NCBI GenBank assembly: GCA_965219035.1
Contig: CBDCMR010000003.1
Coordinates: 1,054,001-1,118,000 of the forward strand
Source of the DNA: CBDCKN01 sp965219035
GTDB lineage: Bacteria > Gemmatimonadota > Gemmatimonadetes > Longimicrobiales > Gaopeijiaceae
Length of the DNA: 64,000 nt
Reading direction: 5' to 3'
Translations under genes and position numbers: made by a program
Notes under the pieces: model-generated
The model's input: only the letters and a program-made list of their open reading frames with translations
Database searches by the model: none
What the model was told of the DNA's origin: nothing
Part shown: positions 43,353 through 52,613 of the stretch, piece by piece
Position numbering within the stretch: the first letter of the stretch is position 1
Layout of the letters: each line of letters starts with the position of its first letter

Positions 43353-46178
43353 GCCCGTCTTGAGCGACTCCCGGATTACTCGGGCCTGCTCCACCACGTG
43401 GTCGATGTGCTTCCCCTCGGATGGGCTGGCCCGCTCGGGGCGGGCCACGTGGCTGAGCTTCAGCTCCCGTGGCACCACGGCCCTCAGGCGTGGGCCCACG
43501 TAGGAGAGGGCTCCCATGTTTCGCGGCTCTTCCTGAGCCCAGACCAGCTCACGAACGGACGGATAGCGAGCTAGGAGATCCTCGACCCCGGATCCCGGGA
43601 ACGGATAGAGCTCCTCCAGTCGCGCCACGGCCACGCCGGGCAGGTCCTCGCGCAGCTCACTGCCGACCAGGTCGTAGTAGAGCTTTCCGGAGCAGAGCAC
43701 CAGGCGGGTGACGGCCTCGGCCTCGACCACGGAGAGATCGTCCAGGACGGGCTGGAAGCTTCCCTCCACCAGATCGGAGACGGTGGACGTGGCCCTCGAA
43801 TGGCGGAGGAGGCTCTTGGGCGTCAGGACCACCAGGGGCCGCTCCGGCCGGACGTGCGCCTGTCGCCGGAGGAGGTGGTAGTACTGCCCCGGATTAGTGG
43901 GGGACACCACACGCATGTTGTCCTCCGCGCACAGCTGTAGGAAGCGCTCCAGTCGCGCGCTCGAGTGCTCCGGCCCCTGCCCCTCGTAGCCGTGCGGAAG
44001 GAGCATGGCCAGCGTGGCCACCTGCCCCCACTTCTCCCAACCTGAAGACACGAACTGGTCGATGGAGACCTGGGCGGCGTTGGCGAAGTCGCCGAACTGG
44101 GCCTCCCAGAGAACCAGGTCCTTCTTCGACGCAACGCTGTAGCCGTATTCGAAGCCCAGCACGGCCATCTCGGAGAGGGGCGAGTTGAGGACCGTGAAGC
44201 GCGCGTTCCCGTAGTGTGCCAGAGGCGTATGCTCCTGGCCCGTCTCCGAGTCGTGGAGCACGAGATGCCGGTGGCTGAAGGTGCCGCGCTGGGAGTCCTG
44301 TCCGGTGAGCCGCACCGGGATGCCCTCCCAGAGGAGCGAGCCGAACGCCAGGGCCTCCGCGTGACCCCAGTCCATGGAGAAGTGCGGCCCAAAGCCGTCG
44401 TCACGCTTCGCCAGCTGTCTCTTGAGCTTGGGGTGCATCCTGAAGCCCTCGGGGGTGGCCACGGCAGCGGCGTTCACCTCCGCCAGAACCTCCAGCGGCA
44501 CCGACGGGACCAACCCATGTGGCGGCTTCAGGTTCGAGTCCTCCATTACCTCGTGGGGAGAGCGTTCCTCACTCTGGACCTCGTCCTGAGCCGCGCGAAG
44601 GTAGCCCGACACACGGGCCTCCATGGCCTCCACGTCCTCGGCACTCACAAGCCCCGCCTTCATGAGCTCCTCGGCGTACATGGTACGCACCGTCGGATGA
44701 TCTTCGATCGTCTTCGACTCGAAGGGCTGGGTGTAGCCAGGCTCGTCACCCTCGTTGTGGCCATAGCGGCGGTAGCCCACCAGGTCGATGACGATGTCGT
44801 CTTGATACTCAGCCCGGTACGCCATGGCGAGCCGAACCGCGGTCAGGCACGCCTCGGCGTCGTCGGCGTTCGCATGGATGATGGGGAAGCTGAATCCCTT
44901 GGCGAGGTCGCTGGCGTAGCGAGTGGAGCGACCGTCGATAGGAAGGGTCGTGAAGCCGATCTGGTTGTTGGCGATGACGTGGATGGATCCGCCCGTCGTA
45001 TAGCCCCTCAGCCTTCCGAGGTTCAGCGTCTCGGCCACGACGCCCTCGCCGGCGAACGCCGCGTCACCGTGGATGAGGATGGGCACCACGGCAGACGTAT
45101 CCTGTTCGGCGCTCTGCTGGTCTCCACGGTGCTGGAGGGCGCGCGCCACCCCCTCCACCACGGGGTTCACGAATTCGAGGTGGCTTGGATTCGGTACGAG
45201 GATGATGTGGATCACGGATCCATCGGGGAGGCTGCGCTCTCCCTCTGCTCCGTGGTGGTACTTCACGTCGCCCGTGCCCTCCACTGTGAAGGCGCCCTTG
45301 GCTTCGACACCCTCGAACTCGCGGATGATCCCCTCGTATCCCACACCCACGAAGTGGGCGAGGACGTTGAGCCGGCCGCGATGAGCCATTCCCAGGACGA
45401 CCCGTTCGGCTCCTGCCCGGGCGGCCTCCTCCAGGGCGAGGTCCATCATGGGGACCATCATGTCCGTCCCTTCGATGGAGAAGCGCTTCTGACCCAGGTA
45501 GGCTTTGTGGATGAATTGCTCCAATCCCTCGACTTCAGTGAGTCGTTGCAGGAGTCGCACCTGCTCTCCCGCCTCGATGGGCTGCGCATGGACTCCCGAT
45601 TCCACCTGATCCCAGAGCCACCGAACGACGGATGGGTCCTCGAGGTGCTCGAACTCGTAGCCTATGGTGCCGCAGTAGGCGTCCTGGAGCCTCTTCAGGG
45701 CATGGGCGAGGGATTCGTCGCCCCCGCCCTCCATGACGAGCGATGCCGGTAGCTCCTCGAGCTCCTCCATGCTCGTGCCGAAGAAAGAGGGGTCGAGCTG
45801 CGGGTGCCCTGGCGGAGGAGAGCCCAGTGGGTCGATCTGAGAGAGGTGATGCCCATGATCGCGAAACGCCTGAGCGAAGGAGGTGGCCTTCGCCACGACG
45901 GGCATCATGCGGCGCATTGTGTCCGCCTGGCCCGGCCCGGCGTCGAGCTCCGCCGTCGGGGCCTGGCCCGCGCCGCGCACGGGTGCCTCCACAACCGCTC
46001 CGCCCCCGTTCGCCGTCAGACTTTCGGGCACCATGAGCCCTGCCTCCCGGGCGGCGGTCGGGCCCAACGAGAAGAACCGTCGCCACTCCTCGGGCACGGC
46101 GTCGGGGTTCCGAGCGAACTCCTCATAGAGTGCCTGGACGTACCCGGCGTTCTGACTGTCGAAGGGCTTCTCTTCCAT
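43350..46178 (-). CDS. sucA: 2-oxoglutarate dehydrogenase E1 component
   Basis: 942 residues, full length. N-terminal SQNAGYVQALYEEFARNPD is the E2-binding peptide; YCGTIGYEFEHLEDPSVVRW, VVLGMAHRGRLNVLAHFVG, the thiamine-diphosphate site HGDAAFAGEGVVAETLNL then HVIANNQIGFTT, and the C-terminal RRQAHVRPERPLVVLTPKSL are all OGDH-specific. It decarboxylates 2-oxoglutarate in the TCA cycle. sucB and lpd are not adjacent. The TAG stop after LKTG is the first three bases of a deleted repeat copy (B4). Confidence 0.95.
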   Translation of the reverse strand: MEEKPFDSQNAGYVQALYEEFARNPDAVPEEWRRFFSLGPTAAREAGLMVPESLTANGGGAVVEAPVRGAGQAPTAELDAGPGQADTMRRMMPVVAKATSFAQAFRDHGHHLSQIDPLGSPPPGHPQLDPSFFGTSMEELEELPASLVMEGGGDESLAHALKRLQDAYCGTIGYEFEHLEDPSVVRWLWDQVESGVHAQPIEAGEQVRLLQRLTEVEGLEQFIHKAYLGQKRFSIEGTDMMVPMMDLALEEAARAGAERVVLGMAHRGRLNVLAHFVGVGYEGIIREFEGVEAKGAFTVEGTGDVKYHHGAEGERSLPDGSVIHIILVPNPSHLEFVNPVVEGVARALQHRGDQQSAEQDTSAVVPILIHGDAAFAGEGVVAETLNLGRLRGYTTGGSIHVIANNQIGFTTLPIDGRSTRYASDLAKGFSFPIIHANADDAEACLTAVRLAMAYRAEYQDDIVIDLVGYRRYGHNEGDEPGYTQPFESKTIEDHPTVRTMYAEELMKAGLVSAEDVEAMEARVSGYLRAAQDEVQSEERSPHEVMEDSNLKPPHGLVPSVPLEVLAEVNAAAVATPEGFRMHPKLKRQLAKRDDGFGPHFSMDWGHAEALAFGSLLWEGIPVRLTGQDSQRGTFSHRHLVLHDSETGQEHTPLAHYGNARFTVLNSPLSEMAVLGFEYGYSVASKKDLVLWEAQFGDFANAAQVSIDQFVSSGWEKWGQVATLAMLLPHGYEGQGPEHSSARLERFLQLCAEDNMRVVSPTNPGQYYHLLRRQAHVRPERPLVVLTPKSLLRHSRATSTVSDLVEGSFQPVLDDLSVVEAEAVTRLVLCSGKLYYDLVGSELREDLPGVAVARLEELYPFPGSGVEDLLARYPSVRELVWAQEEPRNMGALSYVGPRLRAVVPRELKLSHVARPERASPSEGKHIDHVVEQARVIRESLKTG

Positions 46179-46336
46179 CGCTCTCGGGCTTCAGACGGGG
46201 GCCGGAAAGGCCGTCCCCATCGACCTCAAAATGGAACTCCTAAACTAGTGGAATTTCCCGCCTCAGGGAGCCCCGACTCAGCTCCGGATTCCTTGTTGAC
46301 CCCAAGTGTGATGGGATGTACCTTCTCCGTTGTGAT

Positions 46337-46351
46337 TGAGAATCGTTCTCA
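46337..46351. promoter_or_regulatory. Fur-box-like palindrome upstream of the TonB-receptor frame
   Basis: TGAGAATCGTTCTCA is a perfect inverted repeat (TGAGAA-TCG-TTCTCA), nearly the common Fur operator core TGAGAATCATTCTCA. It lies about 75-90 bases before the receptor start in a moderately AT-rich segment. Confidence 0.65.
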
Positions 46352-46424
46352 TTTGCCTACCAACGGGACGCGCTGACAGCGCCAACGGCGGGTTTACATA
46401 TAGATGCTGATTGAGGCCAGGGCC

Positions 46425-49400
46425 ATGAAGGTCTCCGTTCGCAGGATCCTCCCGCTGGTCGTCGTAGCCTCGCTGTTCTCACCATCTCTCAATGCACAGG
46501 ACGGCCCCGGCAGGATAGCAGGATTCGTCGAGGCCATCGAACACGGCTCGGCCCTTGCTGGAACCTCGGTCGAGGTGGTGGGCACATCCCTTCGCGCCCT
46601 GTCCGATGACGCCGGACGCTACGCGCTGAGGGGGATCCCCCTGGGCACGGTCTCACTGCGGTTCGTGCGCCTCGGTTACTCGACCCTCACCAAGACGGTG
46701 ATGGTGGTCGACGACAGGGTGCTCCGGGTGACCGCCGAGATGGGTGCCGGACCGATCCGCCTCGACCCGATCAGGGTCCTCATGGAGCGTACCCGGATGA
46801 TCGGCGACCCCCTTGACATCGACGAAATCCCCGGGGCTGCGCACGTGCTCGTCGCAGCGGACCTGGAGTCTCCGGCCTTCGTGTTCGACAACATCCATGA
46901 CTTCCTGCGCCTCGTTCCGGGGGTGAACGTTCAGGACGAGGACGGGTTCGGGCTTCGTCCCAACATCGGGCTCAGGGGGACGGGTGTGGACCGGAGCTCC
47001 AAGATCACCCTCATGGAGGACGGCGTACTCATCGCCCCGGCCCCCTACACGGCTCCGTCCGCCTACTACTTTCCGGTGGCCGGGCGCATGGAGGCCGTGG
47101 AGGTCCGGAAGGGATCGAGCCAGGTCAAGTATGGTCCCCGCACCATCGGTGGCGCGATCAACCTCGTCTCGGCGCCCATCCCCAATCGGCTCTCGTGGTT
47201 CATGGAGGGAGCCGCGGGTGAAAACGGCACCCTGAGGGGTCACGGGCGGATCGGTGACTTCGGCACCCGCTTCGGGTGGCTCCTGAAGGCGTACACGCTG
47301 GAGACCGACGGCTTCAAGGAGCTGGCCACCGGCGCGGGGACGGGCTTCGACGTGGCCGACTTCATGGGGAAGGTTCGGGTCAACAGCGATCGTGAAGGCC
47401 CCTCGTACCAGGAGCTGGAGCTCAAGCTCGGCTACACCGACGAGGAGTCGGCAGAGACCTATCTCGGCCTTACGGACGCGGACTTCACCCTGAATCCACT
47501 GTACCGATACCCGGCCTCCGAGTCGGATGTGATGAAGGCCGAGCACTCGCAGATTCAACTCCGCCACTTCTGGACTCGCGGTGCCGTCGACATAACGACG
47601 ACGGCGTATCGCAATGACTTCTTGCGGAGTTGGTACAAGCTGCAGAGCGTGCTCGGCACAGGCATCAGCAAGGTCCTGGATGCTCCTGACGAGAACGCGC
47701 CGGCCCTCGCGATCCTGCGCGGGGAGAGTAGCGACCCCGACGCACTCAGGGTTCGGGCGAACAATCGTGACTACTTCGCCGAGGGTGTGCAGTCGACGGT
47801 GGGCCTCGGCCTCGGCCGTCATGAGCTCGAGCTGGGCCTTCGGTTCCACCGTGACCAGGAGGACCGCTTCCAGTGGGAGGACGCGTTCCAGATGCAGGGC
47901 AGTACTATGGTCCTCACCACCCTTGGTGAGCCTGGGAGCCAGTCCAATCGGGTGAGCTCGGCCGACGCGCTTGCCTTCTTCGTGCAGGACGAAGTCGAGC
48001 TCGGACGCCTGGTCGTGACTCCCGGGGTCCGGTTCGAGCACATCGACTTCGCCCGAACGGACTACGCCAGCGACGACCCCGCCCGTAGGGAGCCCACCCG
48101 GGTTCGGGAGAACCGGGTGAATGCGTGGATCCCGGGAATCGGGTTCTCGTATCGTGCCGCCCCTGCCGTCAACGTCTTCTGGGGTGTTCACAAGGGGTTC
48201 GGACCGCAGGGACCCGGCGCCGCCGAGGCCACGCGCCCGGAGAGCAGCGTCAACTTCCCGCTTCTAATCTCCTTCATCACCCGGGCGAGCTACATGCCGG
48301 AAGTACTGGCCTACATCACCTTGATTCTCACGGCAGGTGTGCTCGCCCTGCTCCTTCCCTTCGCGCTGCACCGCGCGTATTTGCTGGTGCTCTCCAGACG
48401 GCGGCGGTCGGCCGTTCTGGACCCCTGGCCCGAGTCCGAGCTTCCTCGGGTTACGATCCAGTTGCCCGTCTACAACGAGCTCCACGTCATCGAACGGCTC
48501 GTGGATGCGGCGTGTGGGCAAGATTATCCCCGTGACCGCTTCGACGTGCAGATCCTGGACGACTCCACCGACGGCACCGCCGGCATCGCGGAGACGCTGG
48601 CCGAGGGGTGGCGAGCCAGGGGCGTTGCGGTGGAGCATATGCGCCGAGGGACGCGGGCCGGCTTCAAGGCCGGCGCCCTGGCCTACGGGACCGAGCGATC
48701 GCGAGGAGACTTCCTTCTCGTCCTCGACGCGGACTTCGTCGCGCCGCCCGACCTGATCCGGAGGATCCTGCCCCCCTTCCGTGATCTGGGGGTCGGCATG
48801 GTGCAGGCCCGCTGGGACCATCTGAACTCGGACGAGAGCTGGTTGACCAAGGGCCAGAGTCTCTTCCTCGACGGTCACTTCTTCTTCGAGCAGGCTGGTC
48901 GGTACAAGAGCGGGTGCTTCTTCAACTTCAACGGCACCGGCGGCATGTGGCGGCGCACCTGCATCCACGAGGCCGGGGGCTGGCGGGCCGACACGCTGAC
49001 CGAGGATCTGGACCTCAGCTACAGGGCCCAGATGAAGGGGTGGCGCTTCGTCTTCCTGGAGGACGTCGGCGTTCCGGCCGAGATCCCGTCTACCGTCGGC
49101 GCCTTGGAGGTACAGCAGAGGCGTTGGGCCCAGGGAGGGATCCAGACCGCGAAGAGGGTCCTCCCCGAGCTGCTCCGGACACGATGGCCGCTGAGGGTGA
49201 AGTTGGAGGCGACCGTGCACCTCTGCGGACATTTAGCCCACCCCCTGACGCTGCTTCTGGGGCTACTGCTCCTCCCCTCCCAAATCGCCCGACATGCGCT
49301 GGGGGTCGAGCACTATCTGCTGCCCGACCTCCTGGTGTTCACGGCGGCTACGGTGCCGTTCCTCGTGTTCTACTCCCAAGCGGCGTCCAAGCGGGGCCGG

Positions 49401-49904
49401 AGCCGGAGCTGGAGCTTGCGGGCAGTGCCGCAGGCCTTGGCTCTGGGCATCGGGCTGACGGTGGCGGTGACCGGGTCCGTGATCCGGGGGCTTTTCCATG
49501 GAGGCGATGATCCGTTCGTGCGCACTCCCAAGAAGGGCGAGACGACCCAGGCTTCGTACCGGGCTCCGATCCCCGCCCGTGATCTGATTCTCAAGCTGTC
49601 TCTGGGTGTGGTCATGGTCGGCTACCTCGCCGGGGCCCTCGCGGCCGGGTTCTACGGGTCGGTACCGTTCATCGTGCTCTTCGGCTCCGGATACTTGGGC
49701 CTGGGACTGAAGGGGCTAGACGACCTCGGCCGCCTCCACCTCGGCCGCCTCGACGCCTCGCCCGGAGAGCCCCGTGGCATCGTAGGCAAGCAATCCGAAG
49801 ACCGGCGCCCAGAGCAGCAAGCGGGCCCACACGGGCTGAGGCCAGACTCCCTGGGAGTGATACGTCTCGAGGCCCCAGTAGCCGAGGAATACGAGCCCGC
49901 TTAG
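46425..49904 (+). CDS. chimeric frame: TonB-dependent receptor N-terminus joined to family 2 glycosyltransferase
   Basis: ATG 46425 starts a signal peptide (KVSVRRILPLVVVASLFSPS), then a carboxypeptidase-regulatory-like domain (to about 110), a TonB plug (LVPGVNVQDEDGFGLRPNIG, VEVRKGSSQVKYGPRTIGGA) and part of the barrel up to WGVHKGFGPQGPG..ESSVN (about residue 610). Without a break it becomes a GT2 enzyme: membrane helices, VTIQLPVYNELHVIERLVDA, ILDDSTDGTA, LVLDADFVAP, TLTEDLDLSYRAQMKGWRF and the QQRRWAQGG box. The remaining barrel strands are missing. The last 62 codons run antisense through the next gene. An internal ATG 48294 could give the GT2 part alone. Confidence 0.8.
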   Translation: MKVSVRRILPLVVVASLFSPSLNAQDGPGRIAGFVEAIEHGSALAGTSVEVVGTSLRALSDDAGRYALRGIPLGTVSLRFVRLGYSTLTKTVMVVDDRVLRVTAEMGAGPIRLDPIRVLMERTRMIGDPLDIDEIPGAAHVLVAADLESPAFVFDNIHDFLRLVPGVNVQDEDGFGLRPNIGLRGTGVDRSSKITLMEDGVLIAPAPYTAPSAYYFPVAGRMEAVEVRKGSSQVKYGPRTIGGAINLVSAPIPNRLSWFMEGAAGENGTLRGHGRIGDFGTRFGWLLKAYTLETDGFKELATGAGTGFDVADFMGKVRVNSDREGPSYQELELKLGYTDEESAETYLGLTDADFTLNPLYRYPASESDVMKAEHSQIQLRHFWTRGAVDITTTAYRNDFLRSWYKLQSVLGTGISKVLDAPDENAPALAILRGESSDPDALRVRANNRDYFAEGVQSTVGLGLGRHELELGLRFHRDQEDRFQWEDAFQMQGSTMVLTTLGEPGSQSNRVSSADALAFFVQDEVELGRLVVTPGVRFEHIDFARTDYASDDPARREPTRVRENRVNAWIPGIGFSYRAAPAVNVFWGVHKGFGPQGPGAAEATRPESSVNFPLLISFITRASYMPEVLAYITLILTAGVLALLLPFALHRAYLLVLSRRRRSAVLDPWPESELPRVTIQLPVYNELHVIERLVDAACGQDYPRDRFDVQILDDSTDGTAGIAETLAEGWRARGVAVEHMRRGTRAGFKAGALAYGTERSRGDFLLVLDADFVAPPDLIRRILPPFRDLGVGMVQARWDHLNSDESWLTKGQSLFLDGHFFFEQAGRYKSGCFFNFNGTGGMWRRTCIHEAGGWRADTLTEDLDLSYRAQMKGWRFVFLEDVGVPAEIPSTVGALEVQQRRWAQGGIQTAKRVLPELLRTRWPLRVKLEATVHLCGHLAHPLTLLLGLLLLPSQIARHALGVEHYLLPDLLVFTAATVPFLVFYSQAASKRGRSRSWSLRAVPQALALGIGLTVAVTGSVIRGLFHGGDDPFVRTPKKGETTQASYRAPIPARDLILKLSLGVVMVGYLAGALAAGFYGSVPFIVLFGSGYLGLGLKGLDDLGRLHLGRLDASPGEPRGIVGKQSEDRRPEQQAGPHGLRPDSLGVIRLEAPVAEEYEPA

Positions 49905-51014
49905 GAGGATCCAGCCCCGGTTCCCGCGCAGGGCCGCGAACGGAAGGGCCCAGAGCACGTACCAGGGGTGGACGGTGGGGGAAAGGAGCAGGCCGGCTCC
50001 CAGGATCCAAAAAAGGGCTCTCTCGGCATCGTACGACCTCCAGGTCGTCCAACCGATGACCGCCAGGACGATCAGCGCCGCCGCCACACGGGGCGCCACG
50101 GGGCCGGGAATGATCCACTCCAAGACCGCGAAGGCCCCCTCCTGGAATCGCCAGTGCTCGGCGAATGTGGACAGGCCTCCCCACAGCATCTGGCGCGCCG
50201 ACACGTAAGGTAGATAGAGCACCGCGATGGTGACGCCGAGCGCCAGCACCGTCCGCCATCCATACCGTCTCCAGAGCGGAGGCAGAGCGGCGGCGGGAGC
50301 GAACTTGGCCAGCGTGGCCAGGGCCAGGGCCACTCCCACGCGCGCCGGGTGGGCGCCGGAATGGAGGAGAAGGGCGATGAACACGAGCCCCAAGGCCTCC
50401 AGGTGCCCGTTCCAGGCGGTCTCGATGATGAGCAATGGGGACCACAGGTAGAGGGTCAGCACCCACCGGGGGTCACGCCCCGACCGGCTCGCCACCCTTC
50501 CCAGGAGCAACGCGGTCACAAGATCCAGGCCCACCCACACCACCTTCAGGCCGAGGATCGTCCCTCCCAACAGGGCGTTCAGCAGGAAGACGATCTGGGC
50601 CAGGGGCGGGTAGATGGTGAACACCGACGGACTGTTGATGAGTCCGTGCCACGGTGTCCGCAGCGCCTCCAAGGCCGGATCGGCCGGCGCGTAAAGGTAC
50701 GGGTTGACGCCCTGAAGCTGGACGTGCCCGTCCCAGAGGTATCGGTAGAAGTCGTCCGTGAGCTCGGGGGGCACCGGAAGCAGGACCAGGCGGAAGACGA
50801 GGGCCCACACCCAGATGATCATGAGCTCTGTCCGGACTGAGCGCGATGAGGCCCCCCGTCCGGCCGCGTGTGCGGCAAGCCCATACGCCAAGAAGGCGCC
50901 CCCCACGAGGCCAAGACCGGGCGAGGGGAAGCCTCGCCCGGGCCACCATGCAGCGGTGGCCAGGAGGACGAGCTCGACAGCGCCCATGGCCGCGAGGAAA
51001 CGGCCCGAGCCCAT
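49716..51014 (-). CDS. GT87-like membrane mannosyltransferase
   Basis: About 432 residues with about ten membrane helices. The periplasmic loop has PPELTDDFYRYLWDGHVQLQ, the D-D/E catalytic-type loop of GT-C polyprenyl-phosphate mannosyltransferases, then NPYLYAP, SVFTIYPPLAQIVFLLNALL and SPLLIIETAWNGHLEALGLV. ATG 51014 is preceded by AAGGA. The C-terminus EAAEVEAAEVV and the stop share the CTAG at 49716-49719 with the opposite strand. It diverges from a GT2 gene 74 bases away, a probable lipid-linked sugar donor synthase. Confidence 0.8.
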   Translation of the reverse strand: MGSGRFLAAMGAVELVLLATAAWWPGRGFPSPGLGLVGGAFLAYGLAAHAAGRGASSRSVRTELMIIWVWALVFRLVLLPVPPELTDDFYRYLWDGHVQLQGVNPYLYAPADPALEALRTPWHGLINSPSVFTIYPPLAQIVFLLNALLGGTILGLKVVWVGLDLVTALLLGRVASRSGRDPRWVLTLYLWSPLLIIETAWNGHLEALGLVFIALLLHSGAHPARVGVALALATLAKFAPAAALPPLWRRYGWRTVLALGVTIAVLYLPYVSARQMLWGGLSTFAEHWRFQEGAFAVLEWIIPGPVAPRVAAALIVLAVIGWTTWRSYDAERALFWILGAGLLLSPTVHPWYVLWALPFAALRGNRGWILLSGLVFLGYWGLETYHSQGVWPQPVWARLLLWAPVFGLLAYDATGLSGRGVEAAEVEAAEVV

Positions 51015-51088
51015 GAGGGGTTCCTTCTCCGGAGGCGTTAAGTTCACCGTCGACGTTTCATTGGCTTGCCACCGTAACCGGTCTGCCC

Positions 51089-51796
51089 GTGACCCACTCC
51101 GTTGCAGTGCTGATCCCCGCCCTCGACGAGGAGGAAACACTTTCGGGGCTCCTCTCCGACCTGCGGGACCGATCCGTGGGGCAGGTGGTGGTGGTGGACA
51201 ACGGCTCCACGGACCGGACCCCGGATGTGGCCGTGGAAGGAGGGGCGTACCTGGTGACCGAGCCCCAGCGAGGCTACGGAGCGGCGTGCCTCGCGGGCAT
51301 CGACTTCCTGCGGTCCATGCCCAATCCACCTGCGGTCCTGGTATTCCTGGACGCCGATCACGGGGAAGGTCCGGGCCAGATCGAGATGCTCCTCGATCCG
51401 ATCTTGCGAGGAGAGGCGGACCTAACGCTGGGCGTCAGACGTGGAGGTGGCGGAAAGGTCGGCACCGTCTTCAGGCATGCGCGTCTCGGAAACCGCCTCG
51501 TCACTTCGATGATTCGTCTCCTCTTCGGTCGCAGCTTTCGTGACCTGCCCCCGTTCAGGGCCATCGACTTCCGCAAGCTCATCGAGCTGGAGATGGACGA
51601 TCGTAACTGGGGTTGGACGCTGCAGATGCAAATCCGGGCGGCTCGGCGCGCGTTCCGCATCGTGGAGATCGAGGTCGCCCACGGAGCTCGATCCGCTGGA
51701 GAGTCCAAGATATCGGGCTCGGTGATGGGCACGGTGCGCGCCGGGAGCAAGATGCTCCTTACCCTTCTGACGGAGCGTTTGAGACGCCGGCCCTGA
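51089..51796 (+). CDS. family 2 glycosyltransferase (polyprenyl-phosphate sugar synthase-like)
   Basis: 235 residues, a single GT-A domain with no membrane helix. SVAVLIPALDEEETLSGLLS, VVVVDNGSTDRTPDVA, FLDADHGEGPGQIEMLLDPI (DxD) and FGRSFRDLPPFRAIDFRKLI follow the dolichol/undecaprenyl-phosphate sugar synthase pattern. GTG 51089. Divergent from the GT87-like membrane gene; such pairs commonly act in series. Its end overlaps the convergent hydrolase gene by 38 bases. Confidence 0.85.
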   Translation: MTHSVAVLIPALDEEETLSGLLSDLRDRSVGQVVVVDNGSTDRTPDVAVEGGAYLVTEPQRGYGAACLAGIDFLRSMPNPPAVLVFLDADHGEGPGQIEMLLDPILRGEADLTLGVRRGGGGKVGTVFRHARLGNRLVTSMIRLLFGRSFRDLPPFRAIDFRKLIELEMDDRNWGWTLQMQIRAARRAFRIVEIEVAHGARSAGESKISGSVMGTVRAGSKMLLTLLTERLRRRP

Positions 51797-52613
51797 GGAA
51801 GCTCTGGACGATCTCCAGAGAGTCCTTCGGGAGCTCCTCGGGCGGTAGATGTCCGCACTCCTCCAACACCTTGAGGGTGGCCTGGGGTAGGGCGTCCGAG
51901 AGCCTCTCACCCACGGAGAGGGGCACGACACGGTCTTGACGCCCCCAGAGGAGAAGCGTCGGAACGTCGATCTCGCGAAAACGGGCGGTGAACTCGTCGA
52001 GATCCGACGGGACGATGCCCAGTGCTGTTTTGATGAGGGCCAGGCGATGAGGTGCCCTTGTGAGCGGCTCGGCGTAGGCCTCCACCTGAGCTCCGCTGAT
52101 GGCTAACGGATCGTAGACGATGGACCGGAGCACCCACCTGATGAGCCGCCGCTTCGGGACCACCGCGAACAGCCAGCGGGTCGGTCGACCCCTGCGGGCC
52201 AGCTTCACGAAGGGGGGCAAACGCTGCGGGTAAGCGGCGCTGGAAACGAGCACCAGTCGTTGGAGCCGTCCCTGGTCCAGCAGTCGAAGGGCCACGAGCA
52301 ACGCGATCCCCCCACCCATGGAGTGCCCGAAGAGCGTCAGCTCACGCAGGTCCCTTTGGATGATGAAGCGGTGGATCAACTCGGCGTGGTCATGAGGAGA
52401 GTAGCGATGGTCCAGAGGAGCCGGCGCCGAGCCGTGCCCCTTGAGGTCCACGGCCCACACCTCGTGATGCTCCGCCAGAGCGGGAATCCAATACCGCCAC
52501 GAGAAGGAGCTCGCTGCGTAGCCGTGCAGGAGCACGACAGGGCTGCCGCCGTCCCCGTAGCCCTCCACGTGGAGAGGCAGCGCGTATTCCCACGCCGGGG
52601 ACCAAGTGGTCAC
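51759..52613 (-). CDS. alpha/beta-fold hydrolase
   Basis: 284 residues. Oxyanion LLHGYAASSFSWRYWIPAL, AVDLKGHGSAPAP, the nucleophile elbow LFGHSMGGGIALLVA, a late Asp (LLWGRQDRVVP) and the final catalytic His (EECGHLPPEELPK) complete the triad. The substrate is unknown. GTG 52613 overlaps the stop of yhaN by 4 bases (GTGA), so this is the third gene of the yhaO-yhaN-hydrolase operon. Confidence 0.88.
   Translation of the reverse strand: MTTWSPAWEYALPLHVEGYGDGGSPVVLLHGYAASSFSWRYWIPALAEHHEVWAVDLKGHGSAPAPLDHRYSPHDHAELIHRFIIQRDLRELTLFGHSMGGGIALLVALRLLDQGRLQRLVLVSSAAYPQRLPPFVKLARRGRPTRWLFAVVPKRRLIRWVLRSIVYDPLAISGAQVEAYAEPLTRAPHRLALIKTALGIVPSDLDEFTARFREIDVPTLLLWGRQDRVVPLSVGERLSDALPQATLKVLEECGHLPPEELPKDSLEIVQSFLRAGVSNAPSEG

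Noticed and set aside
44214..45752. 512-codon + strand frame opposite sucA
   Set aside because: Antisense to a textbook E1 subunit; composition typical of shadow frames.
46653..48191. 512-codon minus-strand frame opposite the TonB receptor
   Set aside because: No domain, and the + strand has plug and barrel motifs.
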